Numbered from the stretch's first letter, positions 1 to 9,004 are shown. The stretch: DNA of 64,000 nucleotides from TMP-24 sp046348855 (GCA_046348855.1 JAXMDK010000013.1:62001-126000); one strand, 5' to 3'. The notes: a model not told the origin generated them from the sequence alone. A program made the numbers and translations.

Positions 1-401
1 CCGGCCTCGGCGCAGAAGGCGAAGAAGCGGCGGGTGACGGCCGGGTCGGGCTCGGCGGCGATTTCGCGCAACGCCACCGATACCATGCGCGGGCGCAGGG
101 TTTCGACAAGCCGGCGCTGATCGGCGGGCGCATAGCGGCTGACAGCCTCGGTAGTGATCTGCACCTGCATCGCTGGCACCTGCCGTGCCAGTTCGGCCAG
201 GAGTTCCGCGTAAAGGCCTGCGTCCAGCACATGCCGGCCCTCGCCATCGCGGACATGGGCATGCAGCCCGTCGGCCCCGGCGGCGTGACAATCGCGGGCG
301 CAGGCGACGATCTCGGCGATAGTCACCGGCAGGGCGGGATGATCGGCCTTGGTGCGGGTCGCACCATTGGGGGCAACCATCAGGCGGGGCAGGGGCGTCA
401 T
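1..401 (-). CDS. BKACE family beta-keto acid cleavage enzyme (partial)
   Basis: The frame runs from an ATG at 401 to the window edge, so only the N-terminal ~133 residues are seen. It begins like BKACE (DUF849) enzymes with MVAPNGATRTKADHPALPVT, followed by a conserved HAHVRD segment and an ITTEA strand. BKACE proteins are Zn-dependent TIM-barrel enzymes that condense a beta-keto acid with acetyl-CoA and cleave it to acetoacetate plus a CoA ester. The start overlaps the stop of the upstream aminotransferase by ATGA, so the two are co-translated. This suggests that the aminotransferase makes or removes the amino group of the keto substrate. The exact substrate cannot be told from this fragment. 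Confidence 0.85.
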   Translation of the reverse strand, partial: MTPLPRLMVAPNGATRTKADHPALPVTIAEIVACARDCHAAGADGLHAHVRDGEGRHVLDAGLYAELLAELARQVPAMQVQITTEAVSRYAPADQRRLVETLRPRMVSVALREIAAEPDPAVTRRFFAFCAEA

Positions 402-1726
402 GTGCCCGTCGCGCCCCGGATCGCCCCGGTCAGTTTGGTCACAAGTTCCTCGATCTGCCCGTCCTCGATGATGAACGGCGGCGCGAGCAGCACATGGTCG
501 CCCAGCTGGCCGTCGATGGTGCCGCCCATCGGATAGCAGATCAGCCCCGCCTCGAAGGCCAGCGACTTCACCTTCCGGTGGATGCCCAGCGACGGATCGA
601 AGGGCGCCTTGCTGGCGCGGTCGACCACGATCTCGATACCGCGGAACAGGCCGCGGCCGCGGATGTCGCCGACATGCGGATGCTGGCCGAGTGCCGCACG
701 CAGCGCGGCGTCCAGTTTCGCCCCCTGTTCGCGGACGCGGGGCAGAAGGCCACGCCCGAGGATTGCCTCCAGCACCGCATTGGCCGCCGCCGCCGCCATC
801 GGATGACCCATGTAGGTGTGGCCGTGCTGGAAAAAGCCCGAACCGGCGGCGATGGCGTCATAGATGCGCCCCGAGGTCAGAAGCGCCCCGATCGGCTGGT
901 AGCCGGCGCCCAGCCCCTTGGCGACGGTGATCATGTCGGGGGCGACGCCGTCTTCGTCGCAGGCGAACAGGTGGCCGGTGCGGCCCATGCCGCACATCAC
1001 CTCGTCGAGGATCAGCAGCACGCCATGCCGGTCGCAGATTTCGCGGATGCGCTTCAGGTAGCCGGGCACCGCCGGCACCGCCCCCAGCGTGGCACCGACC
1101 ACCGGCTCGGCGATGAAAGCCATCACCGTTTCGGGGCCGAGCCGCAGGATTTCGCTTTCCAACTCGTCGGCGACGCGCCGGCCGTAGGCTTCGGCCGTCT
1201 CGTCCGGCCGCCGGTCGCGGTATTCGTAGCAGGGCGCGATGTGGCTGGTTTCGACCAGAAGCGGTGCGAACTGGGCACGGCGCCATGCGTTGCCACCGGC
1301 CGCCAGCGCTCCCAGCGTGTTGCCGTGGTAACTTTGCCGCCGCGCGATCAGCCGGTGCCGCTGCGGCTGGCCGATTTCCATGAAATACTGGCGTGCGAGC
1401 TTGATCGCCGCCTCGACCGCCTCGGACCCGCCCGAGACGAGATAGACCCTTTCGATCCCCTTCGGCGCGTGGGCGATCAGCCGGTCGGCCAGCGCCTCGG
1501 CCGAATCAGAGGTAAAGAAGCCGGTGTGCGCGAAGGCCAGTTCGTCCAGCTGCCGGTGCAGTGCCGCGCGAACCCCGGCGTCGGAATGGCCAAGGCAGGA
1601 CACCGCCGCGCCGCCCGATCCATCCAGGTAACGTTTCCCTGTTCCGTCAATCAGATAGCACCCCTCGCCGCGCACGGCGGTCGGCAGGGTTCCCTTGGTC
1701 GAGCGGCCGAAGATGTGGTTGGGCAC
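398..1726 (-). CDS. Class III (omega) PLP-dependent aminotransferase
   Basis: A 442-residue fold-type I aminotransferase. The GTG at 1726 is chosen because an AGGAG lies just upstream and homologues start near PNHIFGRS; an ATG 45 bases further out also keeps the frame. Family signatures are the cofactor-binding SGGSEAVEAAIKLAR (about 98-112), the LDEVMCGMGRTG block with the PLP-ring aspartate D241, and the Schiff-base lysine K270 in ITVAKGLGAG. The family transfers the amino group between omega- or beta-amino acids (or diamines) and pyruvate or 2-oxoglutarate in the cytosol. It is coupled by ATGA to the downstream BKACE gene. The amino donor is not deducible from the sequence. Confidence 0.9.
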   Translation of the reverse strand: MPNHIFGRSTKGTLPTAVRGEGCYLIDGTGKRYLDGSGGAAVSCLGHSDAGVRAALHRQLDELAFAHTGFFTSDSAEALADRLIAHAPKGIERVYLVSGGSEAVEAAIKLARQYFMEIGQPQRHRLIARRQSYHGNTLGALAAGGNAWRRAQFAPLLVETSHIAPCYEYRDRRPDETAEAYGRRVADELESEILRLGPETVMAFIAEPVVGATLGAVPAVPGYLKRIREICDRHGVLLILDEVMCGMGRTGHLFACDEDGVAPDMITVAKGLGAGYQPIGALLTSGRIYDAIAAGSGFFQHGHTYMGHPMAAAAANAVLEAILGRGLLPRVREQGAKLDAALRAALGQHPHVGDIRGRGLFRGIEIVVDRASKAPFDPSLGIHRKVKSLAFEAGLICYPMGGTIDGQLGDHVLLAPPFIIEDGQIEELVTKLTGAIRGATGT

Positions 1727-1939
1727 GGGGGTCTCCTGAGTGTCCGGCGTCGGTTCGCAAATTAGTTGCAAAGGCTCTGGACCAGCAACCTCGCTTCGCC
1801 GAAGAAAGCATGCCGCGCCTTTACCAGGCAGGTTGGCGCCGGCTGATTTTCATGGATCATGGCAGCTTTCCGGTCGATGGTGATCCGCGTGCGGTCATCG
1901 GGAACCCGCCCGGCGACCGGCTGAAGGATATTCTGCAAC

Positions 1940-2965
1940 ATGTCGAATGACGCCAAGGACCTGAGCTGGTTGAGGATCGGCGGCAGCCCGCGCGATATCG
2001 GGCTGGCGCTGGGGCAGGCCGGGCGCGCGGCGGTGCATCGCCATCTGCTGGCCACGCCGGTCTGGCAGACGGTCACGGCGCCTCGCCATGCGCCGCGTAT
2101 CGCGCGGATGGCCGACGCCGTGCGACAGCGGTTTCCGGCAATCTGGGCCGAGATCGAGGGGCTAGCCGAGGGGCTGGGCCTGCCGGTGGCGCAGGTCCTG
2201 GCCTGGAATTGCCGGGGCGACCTGCTGGCATCGGCCCCCGACGGCTGCACCAGCGTTCTCTTGCCGGGTGAAACGGCGGTCCTGGCGCATAACGAGGATG
2301 GCCTGCCTTACTTCCACGGCCAATGCTTCATCTGCGAGGCGCGGCCCGATGGTGCGCCGGCGTTCCGGGCCTTCTGCTACCCGGGCTCGATCCCCGGCCA
2401 TACCTTCGCTGTCACCGATGCGGGGCTGGTCCAGACGGTGAACAACCTGCGCCTGACCGGCGTCAAGGCCGACATGCCGCGCATGGTGCTTGGGCGCGCC
2501 GTGCTGGGGGCGGCAACGCTGGAGGCCGCGCTTGCGATCCTGCGCGGCAGTCCGAATTCGGGCGGCTTCCATTTCGCGCTGGCCCATGTGCGCGACCGTC
2601 GCATCCTGTCGGTCGAATATGGTGCCGGCGAAGTGTCGGTCCGCGAGATCGACCGGCCCGCCGCCCACGCCAACCACGCGCTGCACCATGCCTACGGGCT
2701 GGACCATCAGATCGTCACGCAGTCTTCGGGCGACCGGCAGGCGCGGGGCGATGCGCTGATCGCGGCAGGAGTGGTCGATCCCCTGGCCATCCTGCGCGAC
2801 GAAGCCGGCCCTGGCCTGCCGATCCGCCGCGCCGCCGCCGATGACCCTGACGACGAGAACACGCTTGCCACGGCGGTCCTTCGCGTCGGAAAAACAGGCA
2901 TCGAGTGGAGCATCCACGACCGCAGAACCGGCGACGCCGTCTACCGTGGCACCGTCGCCCGCTGA
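1940..2965 (+). CDS. C45 family Ntn acyltransferase/hydrolase (AAT-like)
   Basis: A 341-residue protein of the acyl-CoA:6-aminopenicillanic acid acyltransferase family (peptidase family C45). The hallmark is DGCTS with Cys103, expected to become the N-terminal nucleophile after autocleavage between Gly102 and Cys103. Typical flanking features are AWNCRGD before it, AHNEDG after it, and the NNLR and GGFHFALA segments further on. No signal peptide is visible, so it is probably cytosolic. Bacterial members hydrolyse or transfer acyl groups on amides, but the substrate here is unknown. It is divergent from the aminotransferase/BKACE pair, across about 213 bases that could hold shared promoters. 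Confidence 0.85.
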   Translation: MSNDAKDLSWLRIGGSPRDIGLALGQAGRAAVHRHLLATPVWQTVTAPRHAPRIARMADAVRQRFPAIWAEIEGLAEGLGLPVAQVLAWNCRGDLLASAPDGCTSVLLPGETAVLAHNEDGLPYFHGQCFICEARPDGAPAFRAFCYPGSIPGHTFAVTDAGLVQTVNNLRLTGVKADMPRMVLGRAVLGAATLEAALAILRGSPNSGGFHFALAHVRDRRILSVEYGAGEVSVREIDRPAAHANHALHHAYGLDHQIVTQSSGDRQARGDALIAAGVVDPLAILRDEAGPGLPIRRAAADDPDDENTLATAVLRVGKTGIEWSIHDRRTGDAVYRGTVAR

Positions 2966-3060
2966 CCGGCGGCTAGATGGGGACAGGCGGCAGCGGGAAT
3001 GGCTTGAACCGGAAGCGAAGGTCCGGTTTCAATGGCGTCAGGCAAACGGGGGGCGACGGG

Positions 3061-4373
3061 ATGCGGCGGCGGCAGTTTCTGATGTCGGGCGTGGCGCTCG
3101 CGGTGATCGGCGGGACCGGCAGCGCGTTGGCCGCGACGCGGGAAGAGGTGGCGTACAAGGTCGTTTCCACCTGGTACAGGCTGGTGCTTGAACTGATCCG
3201 CCATACGCCCACCATGTCGCCCCCGGTGGCCAGCCGGGCGCTGGCCTATATCGGCACCGCGGCTTTCGAGGCGTTGGCTTCCGGCGACCGGCGGCTGAAA
3301 AGCCTGGCTGGGCAGCTGCGCGACCTTGCCCCCTGCCCACGCGCGGGCCGGCCGCGATGGACGACGCCGTGATCCTGACCGCGACGCTTGACCCGCTGGT
3401 GCGGGCGCTGTTCGCCAATACCGGGCCGACTGGCCAGCATGCGCTGGACACGCTGGGCAAGAGGCTCGGGGCCCAGGCGGCGGACGGCGTGGCCCAGGAG
3501 GTCGTGGCGGCAAGCCGGGACCACGGCGCGGCGCTGGCGGCGGCGGTGCTCGACTGGGCCAACGACGATGGCGGCGCGGTGATCGAGAACATGGGCTTTC
3601 CGATGCACTATACGCCCGACCCCGCGCCGGGGCACTGGGTGCCGACATCGAAGATCGTGCAGCAGCAGGCGCCGCTCCTGCCCGGCTGGGGCAAGAACCG
3701 CCCCTTCGCCATGCCCGCCGCCGATGCCGGCCCGATTGCCGATCCGACACCCTATTCCGAAGCGAAGGGTTCGCCTTTCTGGCTGGAGGCCAAGGAAGTC
3801 TGCGACGCGGTCGACCATCTGACCCCCGAACAGACGCTGATTGCGCGCTTCTGGTCGGACGACGCCATGCTGACCTATACCCCGCCGGGGCATTGGACGG
3901 CGATCCTGAACCAGGTGGCCGAGGAACGCGGCCTGGGCCTTAGCGAACATGTCGAGGCCCTGGCGCGGATGGGCGTTGCCATGGCCGATGCCTTCATCGG
4001 CTGCTGGGCGGCGAAATACCGATACAACACCATCCGTCCGGTCTCCTACATCGACAAGCTGATCGAGGCCAAATGGCAGCCGATCCTGACCACACCGCCC
4101 TTCCCGGAATATCCGTCGGGTCATTCGGTCCAGTCGGCGGCGGCGGCGGCGATGCTGACGGCGCTGTTCGGACAGGACTATGCCTTCGCCGACCAGAGCC
4201 CGGCGCCAGACGGCATCCCGCAGCGCAGCTTTGCCAGCTTTGACGCCGCGGCGGACGAGGCGGCAATCTCGCGGCTTTACGGCGGCATCCATTTCCGCCC
4301 GGCGATCGAGAACGGCAAGGCGCTGGGGCGCGGCATCGCCGCCTATGCCATCGCGCTGCAGACGCGGGCATGA
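3061..4373 (+). pseudogene. Vanadium-dependent haloperoxidase-like PAP2 protein, frameshifted
   Basis: Two frames together make one protein of about 437 residues. The first (ATG 3061) begins with a Tat-like signal, RRRQFLMSG, followed by a hydrophobic stretch. The second, entered near 3325-3357, carries the complete vanadate/phosphatase pocket: KYRYNTIRP (K-X6-RP), PSGHSVQSAAAAAML, and SRLYGGIHFRP (SR-X5-H). Adding one C in the C-run near 3330 would restore a continuous product. Relatives bind vanadate and oxidise halides with peroxide, or act as acid phosphatases; export through Tat suggests a periplasmic site. The shift may be an assembly error rather than true inactivation. The gene ends in an ATGA overlap with the next gene. 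Confidence 0.8.
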
Positions 4374-5926
4374 GGCACGCGCTGGCCCTGATCGTTCTGG
4401 CGGCGCCGGCTTGGGCCGAGGGGCCGGCGGTGCCGCAGTTCGTCGATGAAACGGCGACGGCCGGCATCGCCTCGGTCTACAAGGGCGATTGGCAGTTCAT
4501 GGCAGGCGGCGGGGTCGCGGCCTTTGACTGCACCGGTGACGGCAAGCCCGAGCTTTACTTCGCCGGTGGCGAGAATCCGGCAACGCTTTACCGCAATGAC
4601 AGCGTGACGGGCGGGTCATTGAAGTTCACCGCCGTCCCGTCGGGGGCAGAACTGACGCGGGTGACGGGTGCCTATCCGCTGGATGTCGACGGCGACGGGA
4701 TCACCGACCTGGTGATCCTGCGCTCTGGCCCCGACGCGGTGATGAGGGGCGACGGGAACTGTCGCTTTCACGATGCCAGCGCCGAATGGGGCTTTGCCGG
4801 GCCGGACCTGTGGTCCACCGCCTTTTCCGCCACCTGGGAAAAGGGCCAGGACTGGCCGATGCTTGCCATCGGCACCTATATCGACCGTAACGAGGATGCC
4901 TTTCCCTGGGGCAGCTGCACCGACAATTCGCTGTTCCGCCCCAAGGGCCGGGGCTTCGGCGGGCCGGTCGCGCTGAAACCGTCGTTCTGCGCGCTGTCGA
5001 TGCTGTTCACCGACTGGAACCGTTCGGGCGTCAAGGCGCTGCGCATCGCCAACGACCGGGAATATTACAAGGGCGGCAGCGAGCAGTTATGGCATGTCGA
5101 TCCGGGCGAGGCGCCGCGCCCCTATACCCCGGCCGAAGGCTGGAAGCCCCTGAAGATCTGGGGCATGGGGATCGCCAGCACCGATGTGAACGGCGACGGG
5201 TTCCCGGACTATTTCATGACCTCGATGGCTGACAGCAAGCTGCAGGTGCTGGCCGGACCGGCGACGGCGGCGACCTACAAGGATATCGCCTTTGCCGCCC
5301 ATGCCATCGCGCAACGCCCTTATGTCGGTGGCGACGTTCGTCCCTCGACCGGCTGGCACGCCGAGTTCCAGGATGTGAACAACGATGGCATCCAGGATCT
5401 GTTCATCGCCAAGGGCAATGTCAGCGACATGCCTGATTTCGCCCATGACGACCCGAACAACCTGCTGCTGGGCCTGCCGGACGGCGCCTTTTCCGAAGCG
5501 GGCGACAAGGCGGGCGTGGCCAGCATGAAGCAGGCGCGCGGCGCGTCGGTGGTGGACCTGAACGGCGACGGGCAGCTGGATCTGGTGGTGGCCAACCGCA
5601 ACACCGGGGCCGAGATCTGGCGCAACGCCGGAACCGGGCTGGGCCACTGGCTGCAACTGGCGCTGCATCAGGAAGGGGCCAACCGCGACGCGATCGGCGC
5701 CTGGATCGAGGTGAGGACCGGCGATCATGTGCAGCGGCGCGAGATCGCCTCGGGCGGCGGCCATGCCGGCGGGCAACTTGGCTGGTGGCATTTCGGCCTG
5801 GGCGATGCGGATGCCGCCGAGGTGCGGGTTATCTGGCCCGACGGCACTACGGGCGACTGGGGCAAGGTCGCGGCGGACGGGTTCTGGGACTTGGCCAAGG
5901 GCCAGCCGCCGGCCGCCGCGCGCTGA
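4370..5926 (+). CDS. CRTAC1 family FG-GAP/VCBS repeat protein, secreted
   Basis: A 518-residue protein with an N-terminal signal peptide (MRHALALIVLAAPAWA). It is followed by integrin-like FG-GAP/VCBS repeats with calcium-binding loops: DCTGDGKPE, DVDGDGITD, DVNGDGFPD, DVNNDGIQD and DLNGDGQLD. The C-terminus, with GHWLQLALHQEGANRDAIGA and VRVIWPDGTTG, is the ASPIC/UnbV module of CRTAC1 proteins. A secreted Ca-dependent beta-propeller is expected. It is coupled by ATGA to the haloperoxidase-like gene, so the two probably work together in the periplasm or at the cell surface. No enzymatic residues are recognised; a scaffold or binding role is inferred only. Confidence 0.85.
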   Translation: MRHALALIVLAAPAWAEGPAVPQFVDETATAGIASVYKGDWQFMAGGGVAAFDCTGDGKPELYFAGGENPATLYRNDSVTGGSLKFTAVPSGAELTRVTGAYPLDVDGDGITDLVILRSGPDAVMRGDGNCRFHDASAEWGFAGPDLWSTAFSATWEKGQDWPMLAIGTYIDRNEDAFPWGSCTDNSLFRPKGRGFGGPVALKPSFCALSMLFTDWNRSGVKALRIANDREYYKGGSEQLWHVDPGEAPRPYTPAEGWKPLKIWGMGIASTDVNGDGFPDYFMTSMADSKLQVLAGPATAATYKDIAFAAHAIAQRPYVGGDVRPSTGWHAEFQDVNNDGIQDLFIAKGNVSDMPDFAHDDPNNLLLGLPDGAFSEAGDKAGVASMKQARGASVVDLNGDGQLDLVVANRNTGAEIWRNAGTGLGHWLQLALHQEGANRDAIGAWIEVRTGDHVQRREIASGGGHAGGQLGWWHFGLGDADAAEVRVIWPDGTTGDWGKVAADGFWDLAKGQPPAAAR

Positions 5927-5931
5927 CCGGG

Positions 5932-6651
5932 TCACGCCGCCGGGTTCACGGCCGTCATCGGCGCGTCGGTCAGACAATTTTCCTTCAGGTAGTCGATGAA
6001 GTTGTCGCGGAACTGGCGGGTGTGGGCGTGGGCCAGCGCGTCGGCCCGCGCGACGTCGCGGTTGCGGATCGCATCAAGCATTTCGGCATGTTCGTCGGTG
6101 AGCAGATAGCCGCCCCGGCCGCGTTCGAGAAACTGGAAATGCAGGTGCAACATCCGCCGGCCCTGGTCGAGAAGCCGTTCGTAGAACGCTGCGAGATAGG
6201 GGTTCCGGCCCGCCCGGGCGATGGCCATGTGGAACTGCTTGTTGGCCTCTGACATCGACAGGTGATCGCCCTTGGCGACCGAGGCCTCGAATTCCTTCTG
6301 GCGGCGTGCGATCGCCTTGAGGTCGGCCTCCGACCGCAGTTCGGCGGCCAGCCGGGTGTTCATGCGCTGGGCGATGTCCAGGGCCTCGACGTATTTGGGG
6401 AAACTCTGGATGTCGATGGGGGCGACGATCGTCGAACGGTTGGCCAGCATCACCACCAGATCGTCGCCGGCCAGCCGGATCAGCGCTTCGCGCACCGGCG
6501 AGCGCGACATGCCGAAGCGGTCGGCCAGTGTGGTTTCGTCAAGCAGCGCGCCGGGTTCGAGCTTCAGCGACAGGATCTCGTCCCGAAGCGTTTCGTAGGC
6601 AAACCTGACCCCGGTTCCCTTGGCGCGCCTGGTTTCCGTTTCCTCGGCCAT
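5932..6651 (-). CDS. GntR family (FadR/FCD) regulator of hydroxyproline genes
   Basis: A 239-residue regulator. The ATG at 6651 is chosen because the GntR winged helix starts soon after (RFAYETLRDEILSLKLEPG, then FGMSRSPVREALIRLAGDDL). The rest is an all-helical FCD effector domain with likely metal-ligand residues in FHMAIARAGRNP and TDEHAEMLDAI. It is divergent from the hydroxyproline operon, and the 193-base gap has several TGTCGACA-like repeats, the usual layout for an autoregulated local repressor or activator. The ligand would be hydroxyproline or a pathway intermediate by context, not by sequence. It is convergent with the CRTAC1 gene, with only 5 bases between. Confidence 0.88.
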   Translation of the reverse strand: MAEETETRRAKGTGVRFAYETLRDEILSLKLEPGALLDETTLADRFGMSRSPVREALIRLAGDDLVVMLANRSTIVAPIDIQSFPKYVEALDIAQRMNTRLAAELRSEADLKAIARRQKEFEASVAKGDHLSMSEANKQFHMAIARAGRNPYLAAFYERLLDQGRRMLHLHFQFLERGRGGYLLTDEHAEMLDAIRNRDVARADALAHAHTRQFRDNFIDYLKENCLTDAPMTAVNPAA

Positions 6652-6699
6652 GACAGGCTCCCGCAGCTGTTTGGTCGACCCTAGCGCGCACTGGCCATC

Positions 6700-6778
6700 G
6701 TGTCGACACGGAATATTTTTTATTTGACCTGTCGTCATTGTGTCGGCATGTTTTGCAGCGTCGACACCCTGACGACAC
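6700..6778. promoter_or_regulatory. Candidate GntR operator array
   Basis: The divergent gap holds a perfect palindrome GTGTCGACAC at 6700-6709, a TGTCGGCA at 6741-6748, GTCGACAC at 6760-6767 and GACGACAC at 6771-6778. These are variants of one TGTCGACA-type half-site pair, which is unlikely by chance in under 80 bases. Being between a GntR gene and its target operon, they are probably its binding sites. Binding has not been shown. Confidence 0.55.
6724..6752 (+). promoter_or_regulatory. Putative promoter of the hydroxyproline operon
   Basis: TTGACC at 6724-6729 is a good -35 match, and a weaker -10 (CATGTT, 6747-6752) lies 17 bases on. One of the TGTCGGCA sites overlaps the spacer and -10, which would fit repression by the GntR protein. 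The -10 match is poor, so the exact start is uncertain. Confidence 0.35.
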
Positions 6779-6844
6779 CGAATCGACTGGCCGGCCAAAC
6801 GGGCGCGACCTGCCGCCTGACCGCCCGAGGAAAGGACCAAACCC

Positions 6845-7729
6845 ATGCTGAATCTGTCTGGCGTCATGCCTGCGCTGGTCACCCCGTTCGACGCGAACGG
6901 CAAGATCGACTTTGTCGCCTTCAAGGCGCATCTGACCGCCCTGCGTGCCGCCGGCGTCAGCGGCTGGGTGCCCTGCGGATCGTCGGGCGAATACAACCTG
7001 ATGAGCGACGACGAACGCGATCAGGTGCTGCGCTTCGTCAAGGACTTCGCCAAGCCCGGCGAGACACTGATCGCCGGCACCAACGCCCCCCACACCGCCG
7101 GGGTCATCGCCAATACGCTCAGGGCCAAGGAAATGGGCTACGACGCCGTCCTGCTGGCCGTGCCCTTCTACACCAAGCCGACGCAGGCCGAGATCGTCCG
7201 CCATTTCAAGGCGGTGGTCGAGGCGACCGACATGAACATCGTCCTCTATTCCTACCCCGGCAAGGATGGGGTCGAGATCGAGTACGAGGCGCTGGATGCT
7301 TTGGCCGACGATCCCCGCATCATCGGCATCAAGGAAAGCTCGGGCGTGTTGCAGCGCGCCATCGGTATCGCCACCCGCTATGCCGGCCGCCTGCAACTGG
7401 TCTCCGGGTCCGACGACATCGCGCTGGATTTCATGCTGTGGGGAGCGGATTCGTGGATCTGCGGGCCGGCGAACTGCATGGCCAGGGCGGTCTGTGATCT
7501 CGACCGCAGCTTCCGCGCCGGCGATCTGGCCAAGGCCAAGGACATCATGGTGCGGCTGTGGCCGGCGATGAACATCCTGGAATCCGGCAAGTTCGTGCAA
7601 AAGCTGAAATACGGCTGCGAATTGCAGGGCACGCCGGTCGGCGATTGCCGCATGCCCTTCGGCCCGCTGACGACCGAGGAAAAGGCCGCCTTCGCCGCCG
7701 CCATGCAGCCCATCGTCAACTGGAAATAA
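6845..7729 (+). CDS. DapA-superfamily lyase, likely pyrroline-4-hydroxy-2-carboxylate deaminase
   Basis: A 294-residue TIM-barrel of the DHDPS/N-acetylneuraminate lyase family. The Schiff-base lysine is K163 (IIGIKESSG) and the catalytic tyrosine is Y135 (NIVLYSYPG); SSGEY at about 46-50 takes the place of the usual GTTGE loop. The next two genes encode a FAD D-amino acid dehydrogenase and a proline racemase-family epimerase. In that context the best assignment is the deaminase that turns delta1-pyrroline-4-hydroxy-2-carboxylate into 2-oxoglutarate semialdehyde plus ammonia. The superfamily alone would also allow DapA or other aldolases; context decides. It is first in the operon, with the regulator divergent. 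Confidence 0.8.
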   Translation: MLNLSGVMPALVTPFDANGKIDFVAFKAHLTALRAAGVSGWVPCGSSGEYNLMSDDERDQVLRFVKDFAKPGETLIAGTNAPHTAGVIANTLRAKEMGYDAVLLAVPFYTKPTQAEIVRHFKAVVEATDMNIVLYSYPGKDGVEIEYEALDALADDPRIIGIKESSGVLQRAIGIATRYAGRLQLVSGSDDIALDFMLWGADSWICGPANCMARAVCDLDRSFRAGDLAKAKDIMVRLWPAMNILESGKFVQKLKYGCELQGTPVGDCRMPFGPLTTEEKAAFAAAMQPIVNWK

Positions 7730-7732
7730 GTC

Positions 7733-9004
7733 ATGGTCACGGTCGTCGTCGGCGCGGGCATCATTGGCACCGCCATCGCCCATGACCTGCAACGGCGCGG
7801 CCGGCAGGTCGTGCTGGTCGACCGCGATGCGCCGGGGCGGGGCGCGTCCTTCGGCAACATGGCTTCGATCGCCGTGACCGAGTTCATGCCCGCCTCGCGC
7901 CCCGCCGTCTGGCGGCAGATTCCGGGCTGGATGCTCGACCCCGAAGGTCCGGTGCGCATCCGCCCGGCCTACATGCCGAAACTGGTGCCGTGGTTCCTGC
8001 GCTTCATCGCCGCCTCGCGCCCGTCGAAGCTGCGCGCGCTCGAGGCGCAGGGGGCGGCGCTCTGTTCGCGGGCGCTGGACGACACGCTGGCCCTGTTACG
8101 CGACACCGGGCTGGAAGGGGAGATCACCCAGGAAGGCTGCCTGTCGCTTTACACCGACGAAACGGAGTTCAGGGCCGACCGCGACCATATCGAGATCCTC
8201 GAACGGTTCGGTTTTCCGCATGAGGTGATCGGCCGCCAGGCGATCCGCGCGCTGGAGCCGGAACTCAGCGACAGGATCGGCATGGCGGTGCTGTTTCCCC
8301 AGAACCGCAGCTTGCGCGACCCTTACCGGCTGGTCTTGAAACTGGCCGAGCGGTTCACCGCCCTTGGCGGGCGGATCGAACCGGGCGAGGTGGTTGGCTT
8401 CACCCGTGGCGAAGGTATCCGCGAGGTGGTTCTGAAAGGCGGTCGCCGTCTGATTGCCGATGAGGTGGTGATCTGTGCCGGCGCCCATTCGGCCCATCTG
8501 GCGAAGCTCTTGGGCGAGCCGATCCCGCTGGAGACCGAGCGCGGCTATCACACCCAGATCATGTCCCCCGGCATCTCGATGCGTCATTCGATCATCTGGC
8601 CCGCCCGCGCCTTCATGGTCACACCGACGGCGGGCGGCATCCGCGTCGGCGGCACGGTGGAAATGGCGGGGCTGGAGGCGCCGCCCGACTATCGCCGGTC
8701 GAAAATCACCGTCAGGCGGGCGCAAGAGGCGCTGCCCAACCTGCGTTGCGAGGATTTCACCGAATGGATGGGCCACCGTCCGGCCCTGCCGGATACGGTG
8801 CCGATCCTGTCGGCCAGCGCCAGAACGCGCGGCCTGTTCTACGCCACCGGCCACGGCCATCTGGGCGTGACCTATGCCGCCACCACGGCGCGGCTGATGG
8901 GCGACCTGATCACCGGCGCGCATCCGCCGCTTGACCTTGCGCCCTATCGGATCAATCGGTTCTCACATGCAGACACGAAGCGCCGGGGGTGGCATATCCG
9001 ATGA
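7733..9004 (+). CDS. FAD-dependent D-hydroxyproline dehydrogenase (DAO family)
   Basis: A 423-residue DadA/DAO-type flavoprotein. The Rossmann motif VVVGAGIIGTAIAHDLQRRG is at the N-terminus, with a GASFGNMASI segment typical of the family soon after, and the C-terminal FAD-contact region TGHGHLGVTYAATTARLMG. It starts 3 bases after the lyase and overlaps the epimerase by ATGA. It should oxidise cis-4-hydroxy-D-proline to delta1-pyrroline-4-hydroxy-2-carboxylate and pass electrons to the quinone pool or a carrier. The substrate is inferred from the operon; related DadA enzymes act on D-alanine and D-proline. Confidence 0.82.
   Translation: MVTVVVGAGIIGTAIAHDLQRRGRQVVLVDRDAPGRGASFGNMASIAVTEFMPASRPAVWRQIPGWMLDPEGPVRIRPAYMPKLVPWFLRFIAASRPSKLRALEAQGAALCSRALDDTLALLRDTGLEGEITQEGCLSLYTDETEFRADRDHIEILERFGFPHEVIGRQAIRALEPELSDRIGMAVLFPQNRSLRDPYRLVLKLAERFTALGGRIEPGEVVGFTRGEGIREVVLKGGRRLIADEVVICAGAHSAHLAKLLGEPIPLETERGYHTQIMSPGISMRHSIIWPARAFMVTPTAGGIRVGGTVEMAGLEAPPDYRRSKITVRRAQEALPNLRCEDFTEWMGHRPALPDTVPILSASARTRGLFYATGHGHLGVTYAATTARLMGDLITGAHPPLDLAPYRINRFSHADTKRRGWHIR

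Noticed and set aside
494..1765. A 423-codon plus-strand frame opposite the aminotransferase
   Set aside because: Shadow frame; the minus-strand aminotransferase has all PLP motifs.
1757..1769. GCAA-ATTAG-TTGC inverted repeat in the gap before the C45 gene
   Set aside because: Only four bases per arm and no related sites nearby, so chance is likely.
1800..1950. Short plus-strand frame ending just inside the C45 gene
   Set aside because: Third-position GC is low for this genome and no ribosome-binding site or homology is seen.
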